This document shows, one piece after another, positions 5,753 to 6,433 of a stretch of 6,433 nucleotides of DNA. Within the stretch, counting starts at the first letter, position 1, and each line of letters begins with the position of its first letter. The stretch is taken from assembly GCA_028293775.1 (NCBI GenBank), contig JAQGOD010000522.1, positions 1 through 6,433 on the forward strand, read 5' to 3'. A program made the position numbers and the translations under genes. The notes beneath the pieces were generated by a model that saw only the letters and a list, made by a program, of their open reading frames with translations, did not search any database and was not told where the DNA came from. Source of the stretch: Gammaproteobacteria bacterium (GTDB taxonomy: Bacteria > Pseudomonadota > Gammaproteobacteria > Steroidobacterales > Steroidobacteraceae).

Positions 5753-6433
5753 CAAGGCACCGGAAGTGCATTGAGAATTCTTTCTATGACATTCTCCGAA
5801 GATATGTTTTCCGCTTCCGCCTCGTACGTCACTGAGACACGATGGCGCAATACGTCAAGCGCTATCGATTTGACATCCTGCGGCACCACGAAGTGGCGGC
5901 CATTCAAGAAAGCCATGGCGCGAGCGCCGAGGGTCAGTGCAATCGTCGCCCGCGGCGAGGCGCCGATCTGAATGTAGCCGTTCAATTTCAACGACGCGGC
6001 GATCGGCGGGCGGGTTGCGAGCACCAAGTCGACGATGTAATCGCGTATTTTGTCATCGACATAAAGCGTGTTCACGACGTGGCGCGCCTCGATGATTTGC
6101 GCCGCGCTTACCACTGCATTGGGAACGAGCATGGCTTCGGTAGTTGCCATGGCATCGAGGATGGCGCGCTCTTCGGTGCGATTTGGATACGTGACGATCA
6201 CCTTCATCATGAATCGATCGATTTGCGCTTCGGGCAGCGGGTAGGTCCCCTCTTGTTCCAAGGGATTCTGGGTCGCCAGTACCAGGAACGGCGTGGGCAA
6301 CTTATAAGTTTCGTCGCCAATCGTGACTTGCCGTTCCTGCATGGCTTCCAAGAGCGCGCTTTGTACTTTTGCCGGCGCTCGATTGATTTCGTCCGCAAGA
6401 ATCAAATTGCTGAAGATGGGCCCGTGCTTCGTC
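5752..6433 (-). CDS. moxR: MoxR-family AAA+ ATPase, N-terminus cut by window edge
   Basis: The frame is open from the right edge; about 227 C-terminal residues are present, so roughly the first 100 of a typical 320-330 residue MoxR, including Walker A, lie outside the window. Visible motifs in order are KHGPIFSN, Walker [12 protein letters not shown] (about 6376-6408), [16 protein letters not shown], sensor 1 LATQNP, the arginine-finger region [13 protein letters not shown], and sensor 2 [10 protein letters not shown]. The C-terminal lid helices end with LNALPVP. An apparent start at 6405 is an internal TTG coding Leu inside Walker B and is not a real start. The ATPase is expected to remodel or activate VWA-containing partners, here DUF58 and the Bat proteins. 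The operon promoter is probably upstream of this gene, beyond the window. All visible catalytic elements look intact. Confidence 0.97.
   Translation of the reverse strand, partial: TKHGPIFSNLILADEINRAPAKVQSALLEAMQERQVTIGDETYKLPTPFLVLATQNPLEQEGTYPLPEAQIDRFMMKVIVTYPNRTEERAILDAMATTEAMLVPNAVVSAAQIIEARHVVNTLYVDDKIRDYIVDLVLATRPPIAASLKLNGYIQIGASPRATIALTLGARAMAFLNGRHFVVPQDVKSIALDVLRHRVSVTYEAEAENISSENVIERILNALPVP

Noticed and set aside
6207..6398. Short minus-strand frame inside moxR
   Set aside because: It is out of frame with the MoxR motifs (Walker B, sensor 1) that occupy the same bases.
1..6433. CRISPR arrays, tRNA/rRNA genes, insertion sequences, phage genes, riboswitches
   Set aside because: None is visible: no spaced direct repeats, transposase motifs or tRNA-like folds, and the window is covered end to end by the six minus-strand genes.

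Overview
This window is a single, tightly packed block of six genes, all on the minus strand, so it reads right to left. It is a MoxR / Bat (Bacteroides aerotolerance) type locus. In transcription order it holds a MoxR-family AAA+ ATPase (N-terminus cut by the right edge), a DUF58 protein, a small membrane protein resembling the DUF4381 group, a BatA-type von Willebrand A (VWA) membrane protein, a BatB-BatC fusion (VWA, then TPR, then a Gln/Asn-rich tail), and a BatD-type protein with a signal peptide (C-terminus cut by the left edge). Each gene overlaps the next by 1 to 23 bases, and no intergenic stretch, terminator or promoter is visible. The six genes look like one translationally coupled operon whose promoter and end lie outside the window.

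The leftmost 1.24 kb is fully coding. Reading the minus strand from an ATG at 1242 gives 414 codons with no stop before the edge, and the product has clear BatD features. The whole window is therefore coding.

By family knowledge, the MoxR ATPase is thought to act as a chaperone-like remodeller on partner proteins carrying VWA domains, and DUF58 is its usual partner. BatA and BatB are inner-membrane proteins whose VWA domains, by the distribution of basic residues, face the periplasm. The TPR/Gln-rich part of the fusion and BatD would also be periplasmic. The biochemical job of Bat systems is poorly settled: they have been linked to stress and oxygen tolerance, but not in every organism tested.

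The organism is a Gram-negative-type bacterium with moderately high GC and regular use of GTG and TTG starts. From memory of the family, the sequence style of BatA, the BatB-C fusion and BatD is most like Verrucomicrobiota. Acidobacteriota or Proteobacteria cannot be excluded without a database search.

I found no undescribed system. The points most worth a second look are the BatB-BatC fusion with a signal-peptide-like segment at its junction, an 18-bp coding repeat giving a Gln/Asn tail, and two perfect inverted repeats inside coding sequence.
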